Source of the DNA: Alphaproteobacteria bacterium
GTDB taxonomy: Bacteria; Pseudomonadota; Alphaproteobacteria; UBA828
Assembly: GCA_018668475.1 (NCBI GenBank)
Contig: JABJCZ010000130.1
Location: forward strand, 1-7,133
Length of the DNA: 7,133 nt
Direction: 5' to 3'
The notes under the pieces are model-generated. The model was given only the letters and a program-made list of their open reading frames with translations, searched no databases and had not been told where the DNA came from. This document shows, piece after piece, positions 5,640 to 7,133 of the stretch; the stretch's first letter is position 1, and each line of letters begins with the position of its first letter. The position numbers and the translations under genes are program-made.

Positions 5640-6965
5640 ATGTCGCTGAAGGTGGCGATCGTTGGTGCTGGCCCGGCCGGTTTTTACACGGCAGACGCAC
5701 TTTTGAAGTCCGAATCCGAGTGCGAAATTGACATTATCGAGCGTCTTCCCTGCCCGTACGGGCTCATTCGCTTTGGTGTCGCACCGGATCACGAGAAAAC
5801 CCGCAACGTATCCCGCGCCTTTGCCCGTACGCTGGAAAATCCTGCTGTGCGTTACTTCGGCAACGTCGAGGTTGGCCGCGATATCTCAATTGAAGAGTTG
5901 CAGGACGCCTATGACGCCGTGGTGCTGACCGTTGGCGCTGGCCGGGATCGCCCGCTTGGCCTGAAAGGCGACGACAAGGCTGGGGTCTATGGCTCCGCCA
6001 GTTTTGTAAACTGGTATAATGGTCACCCGGACGCGGTGGATCTTGCGCCCGACCTTTCAACGCCTGCTGCATTGGTGATCGGTGTTGGCAATGTCGCCAT
6101 TGACGTGGCCCGGGTTCTGCTCAAAACCCCCGAAGAAATGGCGGCGACTGACCTAGCCGGTCACGCTGCCCAAGCAATTCATGCGGCGCCCATCAAAGAT
6201 GTATACATGGTCGCCCGCCGTGGCCCGTCAGAAGCCAAATTTACGAACGTCGAGTTACGTGAGATGGGCGAGCTGGCAGAAGCGGTGCCGCAGGTCGACG
6301 CGTCGGTGATCCCCGATGAGGTTGAGGGGGACATGTCGGACCGGGACCGCCGTGTGCGAGAGAAGAATCTCGGCACATTGCGGGAATTTGCGGTGCGTGA
6401 GGCTGGTGAAAAGCCGAAGCGGGTGCACTTTGTGTTTTGCGCGCAGCCAACCGAAATTCTCGGTGACGGCCGAGTCGCAGCGGTTCGACTGGAACGCACC
6501 CGGATGGAACAGGGCCGCCCCGTTGCGACAGGGGAATTTTTCGAGGTGCCTTGCGGGCTCGTGGTTGCGGCCACCGGCTATCGTTCCGACCCGGTTCCCG
6601 GCGCGCCGTTTGATGACGAGCGCGGCATTATTCCCAATGACGACGGGCGGGTTGCCGAGCGCCTCTATACGGCAGGCTGGGTTAAACGTGGACCATCCGG
6701 CGTGATTGGCACCAATAAGATTGATGGCCAGGCGACCGCCAAAATTGTGTTGGAAGACTTGGGCGCGGGTGCGGGCCGGCCGGGCCGGGCGCAGTTGCTG
6801 TCGGTTCTCGATGGGCGCAACGTTAGAATCGTCAATTACGCCGATTGGCAGCGCATTCAGGCCGCTGAGGAGGCTGCGGCATCTGGCGATGCGCCGCGGG
6901 CCAAATTCTGCAATGTTTCCGAGATGTTGGCTGTGCTCGACAGCGATTCTGCAGCAGCTGAATAA
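5640..6965 (+). CDS. FprA/adrenodoxin-reductase-type ferredoxin--NADP+ reductase
   Basis: Soluble flavoprotein that moves electrons between NADPH and a ferredoxin. The 441-residue product matches the mycobacterial FprA/mitochondrial adrenodoxin reductase family along its length. An N-terminal FAD-binding Rossmann motif, VGAGPAGFY (8-16), follows the first strand directly. LPCPYGLIRFGVAPDHEKTRNV (36-57) is the family signature. A second nucleotide-binding motif, VIGVGNVAIDVAR (146-158), is the NADP site, and VARRGP (191-196) has the Arg pair that binds the NADP 2'-phosphate. ATGYRSDP (311-318) and GWVKRGPSGVIGTNKIDGQAT (346-366) complete the FAD site. There is no fused ferredoxin domain or iron-sulfur cysteine cluster, so it needs a separate partner, and none is encoded here. 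The start at 5640 is favoured by AGGGGA 8 nt upstream and by homologues beginning just before the first strand. It is transcribed away from the hydrolase. Orthology to FprA itself is not claimed. Confidence 0.94.
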   Translation: MSLKVAIVGAGPAGFYTADALLKSESECEIDIIERLPCPYGLIRFGVAPDHEKTRNVSRAFARTLENPAVRYFGNVEVGRDISIEELQDAYDAVVLTVGAGRDRPLGLKGDDKAGVYGSASFVNWYNGHPDAVDLAPDLSTPAALVIGVGNVAIDVARVLLKTPEEMAATDLAGHAAQAIHAAPIKDVYMVARRGPSEAKFTNVELREMGELAEAVPQVDASVIPDEVEGDMSDRDRRVREKNLGTLREFAVREAGEKPKRVHFVFCAQPTEILGDGRVAAVRLERTRMEQGRPVATGEFFEVPCGLVVAATGYRSDPVPGAPFDDERGIIPNDDGRVAERLYTAGWVKRGPSGVIGTNKIDGQATAKIVLEDLGAGAGRPGRAQLLSVLDGRNVRIVNYADWQRIQAAEEAAASGDAPRAKFCNVSEMLAVLDSDSAAAE

Positions 6966-7130
6966 GCCTGAACAAGTCACATTATCCGGCGCAGCTGGTT
7001 GCCAAGGTGGACGCGTCATACACAGAGGTCTATGTAATATCCCGAAGAATCAAGCCAAGGTTTTCGAGGACTGATTCGGGCTGCGTACTCCGGCCCGGTA
7101 TTGATATCTCAAATGGAGCAAGATTGAACC
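6966..7130. other. Intergenic spacer downstream of the ferredoxin reductase
   Basis: No gene of convincing length or codon bias is seen, and no GC hairpin with a T-run follows the reductase stop codon. A TAATAT at 7035-7040 could be a -10 element for the next gene, but I find no fitting -35. The spacing leaves open whether the next gene is co-transcribed. Confidence 0.45.
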
Positions 7131-7133
7131 ATG
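7131..7133 (+). CDS. Possible start codon of the next gene (partial)
   Basis: The window ends on ATG, preceded by GGAG at 7115-7118 with a 12-nt spacer, which is longer than ideal. It may be the start of a downstream + strand gene. Only the start codon is visible, so neither product nor frame can be confirmed. Confidence 0.3.

Noticed and set aside
6255..7019. 254-residue - strand reading frame
   Set aside because: It is antisense to the ferredoxin reductase, whose + strand frame is conserved along its whole length.

Overview
The window looks like chromosomal DNA of a GC-rich proteobacterium. An alphaproteobacterium, possibly marine, is my best guess, based on a TAXI-type TRAP transporter, an FprA-type ferredoxin reductase and GC-biased codon use. 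That assignment is inference; there is no rRNA or other phylogenetic marker here. I see no mobile element, CRISPR array, tRNA or rRNA. Five complete genes, one 3' gene fragment and one terminal start codon are supported.

Layout from left to right: (1) the last 48 codons of a bifunctional mannose-1-phosphate guanylyltransferase/mannose-6-phosphate isomerase (+ strand). (2) Convergent to it, 16 nt away, a two-gene TRAP transporter operon on the - strand: a TAXI-family periplasmic binding protein followed by a fused DctQ-DctM permease, with a perfect 10-bp hairpin between them. (3) A divergent control region of about 250 bp. (4) A formate/nitrite (FNT) family channel on the + strand, keeping the family's conserved Lys and His. 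(5) Convergent to it, 17 nt away, an isochorismatase-fold cysteine hydrolase on the - strand with an intact Asp-Lys-Cys triad. (6) An unusually A/T-rich divergent intergenic region of about 490 bp. It carries a perfect DnaA-box sequence, a second one-mismatch box 18 bp away, a cluster of AT palindromes, and a very short upstream ORF in front of the hydrolase. (7) An FprA/adrenodoxin-reductase-type NADPH:ferredoxin oxidoreductase (+ strand). (8) A 165-bp spacer ending exactly at an ATG that may start the next gene.

Functionally the genes read as ordinary accessory metabolism: sugar-nucleotide synthesis, sodium- or proton-driven organic-acid uptake, small-anion transport, an orphan amidase/hydrolase and an electron-transfer flavoprotein. 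They form at least three separate transcription units with no obvious shared pathway. I do not see a clear new multi-gene system. The most interesting part is non-coding, the 5147-5639 region with its DnaA-box pair. The SBP/permease intercistronic hairpin, the palindrome over a putative FNT promoter and the leader-peptide arrangement of the hydrolase are secondary points.
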